64,000 bases of DNA from Streptomyces sp. ACA25 (GTDB lineage: Bacteria > Actinomycetota > Actinomycetes > Streptomycetales > Streptomycetaceae): the NCBI RefSeq assembly GCF_028200735.1, contig NZ_JAQKPV010000008.1, positions 62,001-126,000 on the forward strand, given 5' to 3'. Shown piece by piece: positions 28,085 to 36,358 of this stretch. Both the position numbers and the translations under genes were made by a program. The notes under the pieces are model-generated. The model was not told where the DNA came from. It saw only the letters and a list, made by a program, of their open reading frames with translations, and did no database searches. The first letter of the stretch is position 1; each line of letters begins with the position of its first letter.

Positions 28085-28294
28085 TCAAGCGCTCAAGTCA
28101 CCGGCCTTAAGACCCTCGACGAAAGAAGACCACTTCCCCGCCGGGAACACAAGGACGGAGCAGTCCGCAATCTTGCTGTCCCGCACCGGGACAACGGCAA
28201 GGAAGTCGTCAGAGACTTCGATGCAAGCACCACCGTCAGAGTTGCTGTACGAGCTCTTGCGCCAGGTCGCAACACTCACATCGATGATTCGCAC
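28085..28294 (-). CDS. DUF397 domain protein (copy 1)
   Basis: A 69-aa protein with the DUF397 signature WRKSSYSNSDGGACIEVSDD, VPVRDSK and FPAGKWSSFVEGLKAG. It is encoded directly after an XRE/DUF5753 regulator, overlapping its end by 19 bp (GTG start at 28294), which is the standard arrangement. In Streptomyces such small partners bind or are controlled by the regulator and influence development and antibiotic production. It is paralogous to the protein at 29487-29696. Confidence 0.85.
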   Translation of the reverse strand: MRIIDVSVATWRKSSYSNSDGGACIEVSDDFLAVVPVRDSKIADCSVLVFPAGKWSSFVEGLKAGDLSA

Positions 28295-29118
28295 GAGACT
28301 TCCTCCAACATGCGCAGAATGAGCTTCCGCGACTCAGCCGGGGGCAGTGCCAAGTCGCGCACTGCATCGTAGGCACCCTGCAGCTTCTCAACCGCAGCAG
28401 CCTCCTCGATCAGTTCACCCCTGTGTGCGTTCTCGGTGTACGCCACGGTACGCCCCAGCGGGAGACGTAGGAACCACAAGTCTGTGCTGTCGAGCCCATA
28501 GGGTCCAGCACTGAAGGGGAGTACCTGCACCGCAATGTTCGGCCGCTCTGCCACTTCTGCCAAGCTCTCCAACTGCGTTCGCCACGCACCTGCGTCGAGC
28601 AACCCTGTCCGCAAGACCGCTTCGGAGATGATCGTCCGGAAGCGCGGTGCACACTCCCCCTCCAGCAGCTCCCGACGCCCCACGCGTGCCTTGATCTGCT
28701 GCTCCAGCTCCTTACCCTTCAAACCACCGGCCGCCAGGACTTCACGGGCGTACCCCGATGTCTGCACCAGCCCAGGCAGCACGCTCACCGCGAAGTGCCA
28801 CAGGCTGACCGCCTCAGCCTCCAGCGCCATATAGCGCCGGTACTGCTCGCGGAACTGCGTGTGGTCCCCCGCCGCCAACTCCCACAGCACCAGCAGCAGC
28901 CCCGGTGTCTCGTAATAGGTGTCAAGGGCCTGAGCGACCTTCGGGCCGCCCAGCGTCTCGCCCTTCTCCATCTTCCCGAACAACGACCAGTCCCAGCCCA
29001 ATCGTTCACCGAGCTGCCGCAGACTCAACCTGCGCTCAGCCCGCAGCCTCCGCACCTCCTCAGCGAAGCGCTGACGTGGTTCCTGACTGCGCCCGGTGAT
29101 GACACGTCGCTGCGGCAT
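28276..29118 (-). CDS. XRE family regulator with DUF5753 (copy 1)
   Basis: A 280-aa protein. The Cro/C1 HTH is at residues 15-70 (RRLRAERRLSLRQLGERLGW, SLFGKMEKGE). DUF5753 occupies the rest (YRRYMALEAEAVSLWHFAVS, LPGLVQTSGYAREVL, VLPFSAGPYGLDSTDLWFLR). Start: ATG at 29118 with GGAGGGGAG upstream. It forms a two-gene unit with the overlapping DUF397 gene. The neighbouring unit at 29.5-30.5 kb is a close duplicate. Its role is transcriptional control, often of its own partner. The targets are unknown. Confidence 0.87.
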   Translation of the reverse strand: MPQRRVITGRSQEPRQRFAEEVRRLRAERRLSLRQLGERLGWDWSLFGKMEKGETLGGPKVAQALDTYYETPGLLLVLWELAAGDHTQFREQYRRYMALEAEAVSLWHFAVSVLPGLVQTSGYAREVLAAGGLKGKELEQQIKARVGRRELLEGECAPRFRTIISEAVLRTGLLDAGAWRTQLESLAEVAERPNIAVQVLPFSAGPYGLDSTDLWFLRLPLGRTVAYTENAHRGELIEEAAAVEKLQGAYDAVRDLALPPAESRKLILRMLEEVSCESSM

Positions 29119-29434
29119 GCCGCTCCCCTCCGAGCTGTTGACACTGATCGGTGTGGAAGGCACGAAGCCAAGATCGTGCGGCATGACAGCACTGCCAGCA
29201 CACGGCACCCACCACCTAACCGTTACACCCAACGCACGCAGAGTAGTACTGTCGAGCGGCCGGGACAGGAAGGTGTGCGAGAAGCACTCGAAAGGGGCAG
29301 CTCAAGGTCAGGGGCGCAGAACACGGCCGTCGAAGCTGTCTGCGACAAGAGATCCGTAGGCGACGAGTCCACCGTCCGGTACCTCCCCAACTCGATGGCG
29401 AAGTAAGTACCAGCATCAAGACACCGACAACGGG

Positions 29435-29482
29435 ACGCACCCCTGGTCCCGCGATCTTGCGATGGCGGGACCACGGGTGCGT
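29435..29482. terminator. Strong hairpin between the two regulator units
   Basis: An 18-nt arm (29435-29452) pairs with 29465-29482 across a 12-nt loop, with a single C-C mismatch. It lies just past the stop of the second DUF397 gene on the minus strand and should terminate that unit. Confidence 0.75.
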
Positions 29483-29486
29483 TCAG

Positions 29487-29696
29487 TCAGGCCGTCAGGT
29501 GATCGCTCTTGACTGCCGAAACGAACGAGGACCACCCAGTGGATGGGAAAACGAGCGCCGAGCCGGACGGGACCTTGCTGTCCCGCACGGGGACGACAGA
29601 CGCGAAGTCGTCAGAGACCTCGACGCACTCGCCGCCGTCTTGATTGCTGTAGGTGCTCTTGCGCCAGGTTGCGGCGCTCATGTCGATGGGTCGCAC
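29487..29696 (-). CDS. DUF397 domain protein (copy 2)
   Basis: A 69-aa protein with WRKSTYSNQDGGECVEVSDD, VPVRDSK and FPSTGWSSFVSAVKSD. It starts inside the end of the second XRE/DUF5753 gene (19-bp overlap) and is followed by a strong hairpin. It is a paralogue of the 28085-28294 protein with the same length. Differences cluster in the C-terminal third, suggesting pair-specific recognition. Confidence 0.85.
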   Translation of the reverse strand: MRPIDMSAATWRKSTYSNQDGGECVEVSDDFASVVPVRDSKVPSGSALVFPSTGWSSFVSAVKSDHLTA

Positions 29697-30520
29697 GGCA
29701 CTTCCTCCAACATCGCCAGAATGAACTTCTGCGACTCAGCTGGGGACAACGCCAGGTCGCGCATCGCATCGTACGCACGCTGCAGAAGCTCAACCAGAGC
29801 GTTCTCCTCGATGAGATCGCCTCGGTAGCCGTTCTCCGTGTAGGCCACCGTACGTGCGTCCATCAGCCGCAGAAACATGACGGTCGCGTTGGTCAGCCCG
29901 TGCAGCCCAGCGTCCAAGGGCAGGACCTGCAGTGTCACATTCGGTCGCTCCGCGACATCGGCAACATGCTCCAACTGCTTGCGCCACTCCGCCGGGTCCC
30001 GCAGGGGCGAGCGCAGCACCGCCTCGGACAGAATGGTCCGGAAAGGTGGCGCGTTCTCCCCTTCCAAGAGCTCTCGGCGTCCCATCCGGGCCTCGACCTG
30101 CTGTTCCAGCTCCTTGCCCTTCAACCCTCCGGCCGCCAGCACCTCACGCGCGTACCCCCGCGTCTGCAGCATCCCCGGCAGCACGCTCACCGCGAAATGC
30201 CACAAGCTCGTCGCCTCGGCCTCCAGCGCCATGTAGCGCCGGTACTGCTCGCGGAACTGCGTGTGGTCCCCGGCCGCCAGCTCCCACAGCACGAGCAGCA
30301 GACCCGGCGTCTCGTAGTAGGTGTCGAGAGCCTGGGCCACTTCCGGGCCGCCCAGCGTCTCGCCCTTCTCCATCTTCCCGAACAACGACCAGTCCCAGCC
30401 CAGCCGCACACCGAGCTGCCTCAGACTCAACCTGCGCTCGGCCCGTAGCCTCCGCAGCTCCTCAGCGAAGCGCTGACGTGGCTCCTGGCTGCGGCCGGTG
30501 ATGATGCGTCGCTGTGGCAT
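29678..30520 (-). CDS. XRE family regulator with DUF5753 (copy 2)
   Basis: A 280-aa protein. The HTH (RRLRAERRLSLRQLGVRLGW, SLFGKMEKGE) is almost identical to copy 1. The DUF5753 part diverges near the end (LPLDAGLHGLTNATVMFLRL instead of LPFSAGPYGLDSTDLWFLRL). Start: ATG at 30520 with GGAGGGGAG seven bases upstream, the same signal as copy 1. The conserved DNA-binding domain and changed sensor part suggest that both may bind the same operator but answer different partners. Confidence 0.87.
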   Translation of the reverse strand: MPQRRIITGRSQEPRQRFAEELRRLRAERRLSLRQLGVRLGWDWSLFGKMEKGETLGGPEVAQALDTYYETPGLLLVLWELAAGDHTQFREQYRRYMALEAEATSLWHFAVSVLPGMLQTRGYAREVLAAGGLKGKELEQQVEARMGRRELLEGENAPPFRTILSEAVLRSPLRDPAEWRKQLEHVADVAERPNVTLQVLPLDAGLHGLTNATVMFLRLMDARTVAYTENGYRGDLIEENALVELLQRAYDAMRDLALSPAESQKFILAMLEEVPCDPST

Positions 30521-30772
30521 ACCGCTCCCCTCCGAGCTACTGAGTGTGCAGGGTGCGGCACCGAGTCCGTGCGACGCGGCAGGACTGCCCGCCCCTACCG
30601 CTGGTGCCGCCCGACCGACGCCTCACCGTCACACCTGATGCACGCACCGTATTCCGGCGCGCGCAGGCCGGGACAGGGAACGACCTCAGAACACATCGAA
30701 AGGATGACCGCCACGACGACAGGGGCCGCCTGTGCCGAGGCGTCACAGGAGTTGCCCACGACCTGGCGGAAG

Positions 30773-31954
30773 TCAGAGGGTGCGGGCCGGCACGGGGTGT
30801 TCCGGGCTGTCGAGCCAGACAGTGTGCGAGCCGTCTGCTGCCACGGTGAGCCCGAACCGTGCAAAGTCGGGACGGCCCTGCCGGTCCCACCGCCGCCAGG
30901 CGGCTTCCAACTCCTCCCACAGCTTCCGGGGTCCCGCCTGCCTCACGGAGTACTCCGCGCTGCCCTTCCGGTAGTCCGCCGTGGCCCAGCTCGTCACGCC
31001 CGTGTCGTGCAGCCAGAGCCGGTAGGCGCCCGCATCAAGCGACTGCACCCGGCAGAAGAGGTCGGGCACCTGAACACCGATGGCGAACATATGAATCCAG
31101 TCGCCCACCTCATCCGGGGAGAGTGCCGTCGTGCTCGGAACGCCGCCTGCGGGCCATTCCCGGTCGCCGGTGTAGGCGCTGCGGGGCGGCAGGCTCTTGC
31201 GCTGCTCCCGCAGCCGCATGAAGGCGGACGACCCGACGAAGGGACCGGATGCCGTGCCGTCATCGCCGACCGTCAGGCGGGCGACGGCTTCGCCACCGTA
31301 GACCGGTCCCCACGGCGCGACGATCACGCCGCCGGGCCTGGTCTGCGCGATCCACGATTCCGGGACACGGCCGATCGAGCACGTGGCGATCACGCGATCG
31401 TAAGGCGCGCCGTCCGGGTACCCCTCAGCTCCGTCCGCCACCACGGTTTCCGGGGCGTATCCGGCGCCGTGCAGACGTTCCGAAGCTTCAAGGGCGAGGT
31501 ATTCGTCCACCTCAACAGTCACGACTTGTTCCGAACCGAGCCGTTCGGAGAGCAGCGCGGCATTCCATCCGGTTCCCGTACCGATCTCCATCACTCGCTG
31601 CCCGTCCGCCACGCTCAGTGCGTCGAGCATCGAGAACACCATGGTCGGCATGGAATTGGAACAGGACGGCGTACGGCCCCTGCCGGGACCGGTATACGTG
31701 CCGTCATCCCATTGGGTGGTGAGCGGCGCGTCCCGGTATACCGCCTCCCACCACGCGACAGGTTCCTCGGAGCGGATCACCCGGTCGCTCTGCCGGTTCA
31801 TTCCGGCCCGTCCGGGCCAGATGACGTCGGGCACGAACAGATGACGGGGAACGGCCTGATAGGCGGGAAGCCACGCACGGGTGAGCGCGCCCTTGTCGAT
31901 GAGTGCGGAGGCCAGGCGCTGACGACCGACCTCCGCTTCGTGCTGTTCGGTCAT
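30773..31954 (-). CDS. PIMT-family O-methyltransferase of a putative RiPP (imiditide-like) cluster
   Basis: A 393-aa protein homologous to protein-L-isoaspartate methyltransferases but with the long C-terminal extension of RiPP-associated members. SAM motif I is VMEIGTGTGWNAALL (from residue 121), and SNSMPTMVFSMLDAL precedes it as in PIMTs. The C-terminal signature is W353, G360, P362 and GLTV (368-371), then WLD (380-382). Relatives methylate an Asp side chain of a precursor peptide, which then cyclises to an aspartimide. It starts 3 bp after the stop of a 45-aa Asp/Gly/Asn-rich peptide gene, so it is translationally coupled to its likely substrate. No ATP-grasp, lanthionine or lasso gene is present, which fits a stand-alone aspartimide pathway. 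Confidence 0.8.
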   Translation of the reverse strand: MTEQHEAEVGRQRLASALIDKGALTRAWLPAYQAVPRHLFVPDVIWPGRAGMNRQSDRVIRSEEPVAWWEAVYRDAPLTTQWDDGTYTGPGRGRTPSCSNSMPTMVFSMLDALSVADGQRVMEIGTGTGWNAALLSERLGSEQVVTVEVDEYLALEASERLHGAGYAPETVVADGAEGYPDGAPYDRVIATCSIGRVPESWIAQTRPGGVIVAPWGPVYGGEAVARLTVGDDGTASGPFVGSSAFMRLREQRKSLPPRSAYTGDREWPAGGVPSTTALSPDEVGDWIHMFAIGVQVPDLFCRVQSLDAGAYRLWLHDTGVTSWATADYRKGSAEYSVRQAGPRKLWEELEAAWRRWDRQGRPDFARFGLTVAADGSHTVWLDSPEHPVPARTL

Positions 31955-31957
31955 CCT

Positions 31958-32095
31958 TCAGCGACCGTCCGCCGGGCCCTGGCCGTCGTTGGTGTTGCCA
32001 CCTTCGTCGGACCCTCCGCCACCGTGCTTGTTCCCGCTGTCGCTGTCGTCCTGCGGGTTGCCGCCGTTGGCCCTCAGAACCCACCACTGCTTCAT
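31958..32095 (-). CDS. Putative RiPP precursor peptide, 45 aa
   Basis: Start: ATG 32095 with a near-perfect AGGAGGT seven bases upstream, so it should be strongly translated. The N-terminal leader-like part is MKQWWVLRANGGNPQ. The C-terminal two thirds is polar and low in hydrophobics, with six Asp, many Gly, a GGGG run, and Asp-Gly pairs at D37-G38 and D43-G44. Asp-Gly is the sequence most prone to aspartimide formation. It is followed after 3 bp by the PIMT-type methyltransferase. It contains no Cys and no Thr/Ser-Cys pattern, so a lanthipeptide is unlikely. The modified residue cannot be fixed by inspection. Confidence 0.65.
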   Translation of the reverse strand: MKQWWVLRANGGNPQDDSDSGNKHGGGGSDEGGNTNDGQGPADGR

Positions 32096-32399
32096 GCTGA
32101 ACCTCCTTGATTGATGGTGCCGGATGAACACCGCCCCGGCCCAGACCATCTGAGCCACAACCGGTGCGGAACTCGGCGAAGTTGTGCGTGTTGCGACCCT
32201 GACCCGTATCCGTCGCCATGGGTGCTTGCCGGCTGCCCGCTTTCCGCCGGGCTGCCACCATGCTGGGACTACCTCCAGCGGGGAAGCGGGAGATCATCCG
32301 GTAGCCGAGCGTGAGCCCATCTACCTCTCTACTCTTCCGTCTCGGAGAGCAGCGGCACAGTGGCCCGCTGTAGGCCAACTGTCGGCCACAATGGGGAGC
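32096..32399. promoter_or_regulatory. Divergent promoter region of the peptide cluster and its regulator
   Basis: A 304-bp region between the minus-strand peptide gene and the plus-strand XRE-TPR gene. No gene is seen in it. It should contain both promoters, and the proposed operator repeats lie at its right end (32369-32390). Confidence 0.5.
32369..32390. promoter_or_regulatory. Paired 11-bp direct repeats, candidate operator of the XRE-TPR regulator
   Basis: TGTAGGCCAAC (32369-32379) is followed without a gap by TGTCGGCCACA (32380-32390). Eight of 11 positions match. The pair ends one base before an in-frame ATG and 9 bases before the preferred start at 32400. Its position suggests autoregulation through the promoter or leader of the XRE-TPR gene. 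Confidence 0.45.
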
Positions 32400-33605
32400 A
32401 TGAGCGGTATCGGGGCCAACATCAGGCGCCTTCGCGAAGCTCGCGGGTGGAGTCAGGCGCGACTGGCACGCGAGGTATGCCGCCTGGCAGGACTCAGCGG
32501 AGCACCGATCGGGCGGCAAGAGATCAGCCGGTACGAGACGGGGAAACGGACTCCGCGTGAGTGGTTGCCGTTCCTGGCCGACGCTCTCGGCGCGGACGTG
32601 GGAGACATCAGGAGGCCGCAGAACGCTCCGGAACCAGCCATGCCGACGCCGGCTGACTTCCTTCCCGCTGGTGATCCACTGGCCCCTCTCCGTGCCCGTA
32701 CAGGCCGCCGCATCGGTGCCGACACGGTGGTCGACCTCGGCCGGCGTGTACACGGTTTACGGCTCGCCGATGACGTCATTGCCGGCGGAGATCTGATTCG
32801 CCCCGCGCTGCGGGAACTCCGCGTCGCGGTCAAGCTGTACCGGGAAGCTAGCTACAGCGATGCAGTCGGGCGTGCATTGCTCGTGCAGGTCGGCGAGCTG
32901 GCGCAGATCGCTGGTTGGATTGCCTCGGACGCCGGCCAGTACGGCGAGGCAGAAAGGATCTACCGCACAGGGATCAGTGCAGCGAGGCAGGCAGCAGACC
33001 TTACGTTGGCCGGGAATCTCGCCGGCTCGCTTGCCTATCAGTACAGCAACACCGGCCGTGAGGATGAGGGCGTGGCTCTGGCACGAGCCGCTGTTCACGA
33101 TGCCGGGCAGAATGCGCCGGCGAAGGCACGTGCCCTCTACCACGATCGCGTGGCATGGGCGCACACAAAGCGAGGCGAAGCACAACTGGCCATGCGCGCA
33201 CTCGGTGAGGCTGCCGACGCCTTGGCGGAGGACAGGCCCGGTAGTGAAGCGCCCAGCTACCTCTATTGGGTGGACACAGGAGAGCTTCGCGTCATGGAAG
33301 CTCGCGTACACACGGAGCTGCGCCGCCCCTTGCGCGCTGTCCCTTTACTGCGTGATGTTATGAGCAACTACGAACCCACGCACACACGCGAACTCGCCCT
33401 GTATCTGTCGTGGCTCGCCGTTGCCCTCGCTGACGCGAACGAGCCAGAAGAGGCAGCACGAACAGCCGAGCGGGTAATTACCCTGGCATCGACGGTAGCG
33501 TCCGAACGGACAGCGGAACGGGTTCAGGCAGTTCTGTGCCGGTTGGAAGAGTTCTCGGGCACACCGGAAGTCGCCTCAATCCTGACCCTGCAGCAAGCAC
33601 TATGA
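32400..33605 (+). CDS. XRE family regulator with TPR-like C-terminus
   Basis: A 401-aa protein. The HTH at residues 3-70 (IGANIRRLREARGWSQARLA, RQEISRYETGKRTPREWLPF) is followed by a linker and a mainly helical ~300-residue region (GQYGEAERIYRTGISAARQA, NTGREDEGVALARAAVHDAG, RTAERVITLASTVASERTAE) that reads as TPR repeats. Start: ATG 32400 with GGGGAG at optimal spacing. ATG 32391 is an alternative. It is divergent from the precursor peptide and methyltransferase genes, so it is the likely regulator of that cluster, perhaps through a peptide signal sensed by the TPR domain. Confidence 0.85.
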   Translation: MSGIGANIRRLREARGWSQARLAREVCRLAGLSGAPIGRQEISRYETGKRTPREWLPFLADALGADVGDIRRPQNAPEPAMPTPADFLPAGDPLAPLRARTGRRIGADTVVDLGRRVHGLRLADDVIAGGDLIRPALRELRVAVKLYREASYSDAVGRALLVQVGELAQIAGWIASDAGQYGEAERIYRTGISAARQAADLTLAGNLAGSLAYQYSNTGREDEGVALARAAVHDAGQNAPAKARALYHDRVAWAHTKRGEAQLAMRALGEAADALAEDRPGSEAPSYLYWVDTGELRVMEARVHTELRRPLRAVPLLRDVMSNYEPTHTRELALYLSWLAVALADANEPEEAARTAERVITLASTVASERTAERVQAVLCRLEEFSGTPEVASILTLQQAL

Positions 33606-33659
33606 GAACAGGTGCATGCATTCCGTGGAGCAATGCTCAAGACCTGTGGACTAGCCCGG

Positions 33660-34252
33660 GAGGAGGCACGGGTGAGCGCAAGCGGTTCTCCTCGGCGCTT
33701 CTCCGCCCTGGTGCCGCAAGTCCCCGAACATCGGTGAGGCGCTGCCCCTGCTCTACCTGCATGGTCTGTCTTCGGGTGACTTCGTGCCCGCGCTGGAGCA
33801 TTTCCTCGGCAGCTCGGCGGGCCTCTCACCGGCGACGGTCACGCGGCTCACCCAGCAGTGGCAGGTCGATCACCAGGCGTTTGGCCAGCGTGATCTGTCC
33901 GGCAGCGACTACGTCTACATGTGGGCCGACGGCATCCACCTGCGCATAAGAAGATCACCGACGACACACGGATGAACTGCTCGGGTTCTACGACTTCCCC
34001 GCCGAGCACTGGATCCACCTGCCCACCACGAACTCCATCGAGTCCACCTTCGCAACGGTTCGGCTCCGCACGAAGGTCACGCAGGTCACCGGCAGCGCGG
34101 CCGCCGCCTTGGCCATGATCTTCAAGCTGGCGGATTCCGCCCAGCAGCGGTGGCGAGCGGTGAACGCACCCCCCCTCGTCGCACTTGTCCGTGCCGGGGC
34201 CGACTTCGAGCGGGGCGTTCTGGTCGAGCGATCCGCCGACCGCGCGGCATGA
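33660..34252 (+). pseudogene. IS256-family (mutator type) transposase, deleted and frameshifted
   Basis: Pieces in three frames align with one transposase: KRFSSALL, then IGEALPLLYLHGLSSGDFVP, HFLGSSAGLSPATVTRLTQQ and YVYMWADGIH (first catalytic Asp). After a jump come LLGFYDFPAEHWIHLPTTNS, ESTFATVRLRTKVT and VNAPPLVALVRAGADFERG, to the stop at 34250-34252. About 170 residues with the second Asp are missing and a single-base shift lies near 33706. No terminal repeats were found. Confidence 0.75.
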
Positions 34253-34874
34253 TCACCACCGGCTGCCGCCGACCGGAAATCCGGTGGCAGGCCCGGCCCG
34301 CCCGTGGTGAGGATCGCGGCATATTCCACTTCCTGGAGACCGACCGGCTCGTCCTGCGCGCCTTCACAGCGGCCGACACCGACCATCTGCTCGCCCTGGA
34401 CAACGAACCCGAGGTCATGCGCTTCATCAACGGTGGCCGTCCCACCAGTCGCGAGGCGATCGAGACGCGGGTCCTGCCGAGGCTCCTGCCCGTGCTGGGA
34501 GGCCCGCGGTTACTGGGCCGCGCAGGAGAAGACCACCGGCACCTTCCTGGGCTGGTTCGAGTTCCGGCCGTTGGGGGAGCACAGCCCCGCCGTGGTCGAA
34601 CTCGGCTACCGGCTGAACCAGGCGGCATGGGGGCGCGGCTACGCCACCGAGGGGTCCCGGGCCCTGATCCACAAGGGGTTCACGGACCTGGGAGTCGAGC
34701 GGGTCACAGCGAACACGATGGCCGTCAACACCCGTTCCCGTCGCGTTATGGAGAAGTCGGGCCTGTCCTTCGTCCGGAACTTCACCGGGGACTGGGCCGG
34801 AGGCGATCGAGGGCTCCGAGCACGGTGAGGTCGAGTACGAACTCAGCCGGATCGAGTGGGAACGGCCTCGGTAG
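34249..34874 (+). pseudogene. GNAT acetyltransferase broken by two frameshifts
   Basis: Frame 1 gives LETDRLVLRAFTAADTDHLL and the following 40 residues. Near 34500 it shifts by one base to ARGYWAAQEKTTGTFLGWFE and GYRLNQAAWGRGYATEGSRA (the acetyl-CoA loop). Near 34797 it shifts again to EAIEGSEHGEVEYELSRIEW, ending at TAG 34872-34874. Joined, these make one RimJ/RimL-type N-acetyltransferase of about 185 aa. It begins within the stop of the IS256 remnant. Confidence 0.75.
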
Positions 34875-35562
34875 ACGTCAACGACCCAGTCCACAACTCT
34901 GCTGGCGTCAGCCGGTCTACTGAATCCGCACACAGCCCGCCAATACCACCATACTGCCCAGATATGCACCCCGCCCCGTCGGCAGCTTGTGGTCGTCGAC
35001 GGCGTCCACGTTGGCTACAGCGCGCTTCGTAAAGGGCCCACTTGGCACTGTCCGACAAGCCGTACAACGTTGGCTACAGCTCGTTGCTGGAGGAAGCACG
35101 CGAGGCAGGTGCCAGCCGCGTCAGCATGCCCCGGTGCCGCCGCGTCCTGGACAAGGGTCCGGTCCCTCGCCTCTCGATGCCGCCACTCCCTGACCGTATC
35201 GAGAGCCAACCACGCGCAACTCGGCCCGCCGGTTTCCCACACCCAGTGTCGGCAAGTGGAGCGCTCATCCAGCACTCAGCTGTCACGTCTCAGTGCAGAT
35301 GAACCATCACGAGTCCCTGACCAGCAGTGGTTCAGATGAAGTGAGACTGAATCGTTCCGGCGTCTCAACCGATGTGAGCAGTCTGGCGCTGCGGAAGAAC
35401 TGACCGAGCCACCGATCCTTCCCGACAGGTGGTGACCACCAAGCTGAGGGCCGTTGGAGTCAGAGCCCCCACTCGCGATGTGGGCCCTCCAACGCGATTG
35501 GCCGGAGGCCAGAAATTCTGACCTCAGCCCCGCGCGCCGGCGGCACTTCCTACGATGGGGTT
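34875..35562. other. Gene-free stretch with a 14-bp direct repeat
   Basis: About 690 bp without a supportable gene. ACGTTGGCTACAGC occurs twice in direct orientation (35008-35021 and 35067-35080), 59 bp apart. Minus-strand frames contain short transposase-like echoes (SDSAKWALYEA) that are too weak to call. It lies between the acetyltransferase wreck and the TIGR02391-type gene. Confidence 0.5.
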
Positions 35563-36261
35563 GTGGACCGCGACTGGATGCGACAAAAGCTCGAAGCGTT
35601 CGACAAGCTGGCGGACGCCTGGCTGCGTGAAGTTCAATACAACGACAGGGTCTTAAGAGAGCTTCGGCGGATGGAACCCACCGTCAAACGGATCCTGCAC
35701 TCGCTGGACCCCGGACTCGCGGAAGACATCTACATCGACCATCGAGACGCCCTCCAGCTGACCCAAAACGACGTCCAGCGCGCGCTCGGCATCGTCGCGG
35801 ACATGGACGAGTGGGAAGCACACCTCAGGCCGGACTCCCCCGCCCTTATCGCCGACCGGCTCCATCCGTGGGTGTGGGAATCTGCAGCGCCCATGTGGGG
35901 TGCCGGCGCCCGCCAGGACGCCGTTCTGGCAGCGGCCCGCACCATCAACCGCCGCCTGCAGCAGAAGCTGGACCGTCACGACATCAGCGACTCCGACCTC
36001 TGCCTTCAGACCTTCGACATGAAGGAGCCAGCACCCGGAAAGCCACGACTGCGATTCCCCGGCGACCGCACGAGACCCACGTGGCGAGCACGCCAGGACG
36101 GTGCGAAGTACTTCGCCGCAGGAGCCTTTCTGGCGCTCCGCAACGTCGCGGCCCACGAAGAAGTAGTCACATGGTCTGAGCAAGAGGCGCTGGAGTACCT
36201 AGCCTCGCTCAGCGTCATCGCACGCTGGATCGAGGAGGGTGCTGTAGAAGCGAACACCTGA
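35563..36261 (+). CDS. TIGR02391 (Ymh) family hypothetical protein
   Basis: A 232-aa protein. The N-terminal ~95 residues are helical and variable. The C-terminal ~130 match the TIGR02391/Ymh family: LHPWVWESAAPMWGAGARQD, AARTINRRLQQKLDRHDISD, LCLQTFDM and YFAAGAFLALRNVAAHEEVV, then EALEYLASLSVIARWIEEG. The RNxxAHE motif near residue 195 recalls HEPN-like RNase motifs (R-x4-6-H), which is suggestive because family members often lie in defence islands. Start: GTG 35563 is chosen; ATG 35578 is possible. It stands alone between mobile-element wrecks inside the BREX locus. Confidence 0.75.
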   Translation: MDRDWMRQKLEAFDKLADAWLREVQYNDRVLRELRRMEPTVKRILHSLDPGLAEDIYIDHRDALQLTQNDVQRALGIVADMDEWEAHLRPDSPALIADRLHPWVWESAAPMWGAGARQDAVLAAARTINRRLQQKLDRHDISDSDLCLQTFDMKEPAPGKPRLRFPGDRTRPTWRARQDGAKYFAAGAFLALRNVAAHEEVVTWSEQEALEYLASLSVIARWIEEGAVEANT

Positions 36262-36358
36262 GGGCCGCCGTCTACGGCTACTCAGGGCGGGACTGTAAAC
36301 GTTCGGTTCTGGCTCACTTCCGGTGGTGACGTAGCGCGACTGGCGTCGTTGAGATGGC

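Larger units (their letters stand above)
28085..30772 (-). repeat. Tandem duplication of an XRE/DUF5753-DUF397 unit
   Basis: Two head-to-tail units of about 1.4 kb (28085 to ~29.4 kb and 29487 to ~30.7 kb) share gene order, gene lengths (280 and 69 aa each) and overlap size (19 bp). They also share most amino-acid positions and similar upstream DNA (a GGCCGGGACAGG block at ~29.26 and ~30.67 kb). The N-terminal 70 residues of the regulators are nearly identical, and the ligand-side domain has drifted more. Confidence 0.8.

Noticed and set aside
28085..29118. DUF397/XRE pair as a classical toxin-antitoxin system
   Set aside because: Such pairs are mostly reported as developmental regulators in Streptomyces, and nothing in the sequence points to toxicity.
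31958..32095. Lanthipeptide, lasso or graspetide precursor
   Set aside because: No Cys, no lasso leader motif, and no cyclase, ATP-grasp or lanthionine synthetase gene nearby. Only the PIMT-type enzyme is adjacent.
35008..35080. 14-bp direct repeat as an attachment-site pair
   Set aside because: Only 59 bp apart with no element between and no tRNA. Kept as a curiosity in the gene-free entry.
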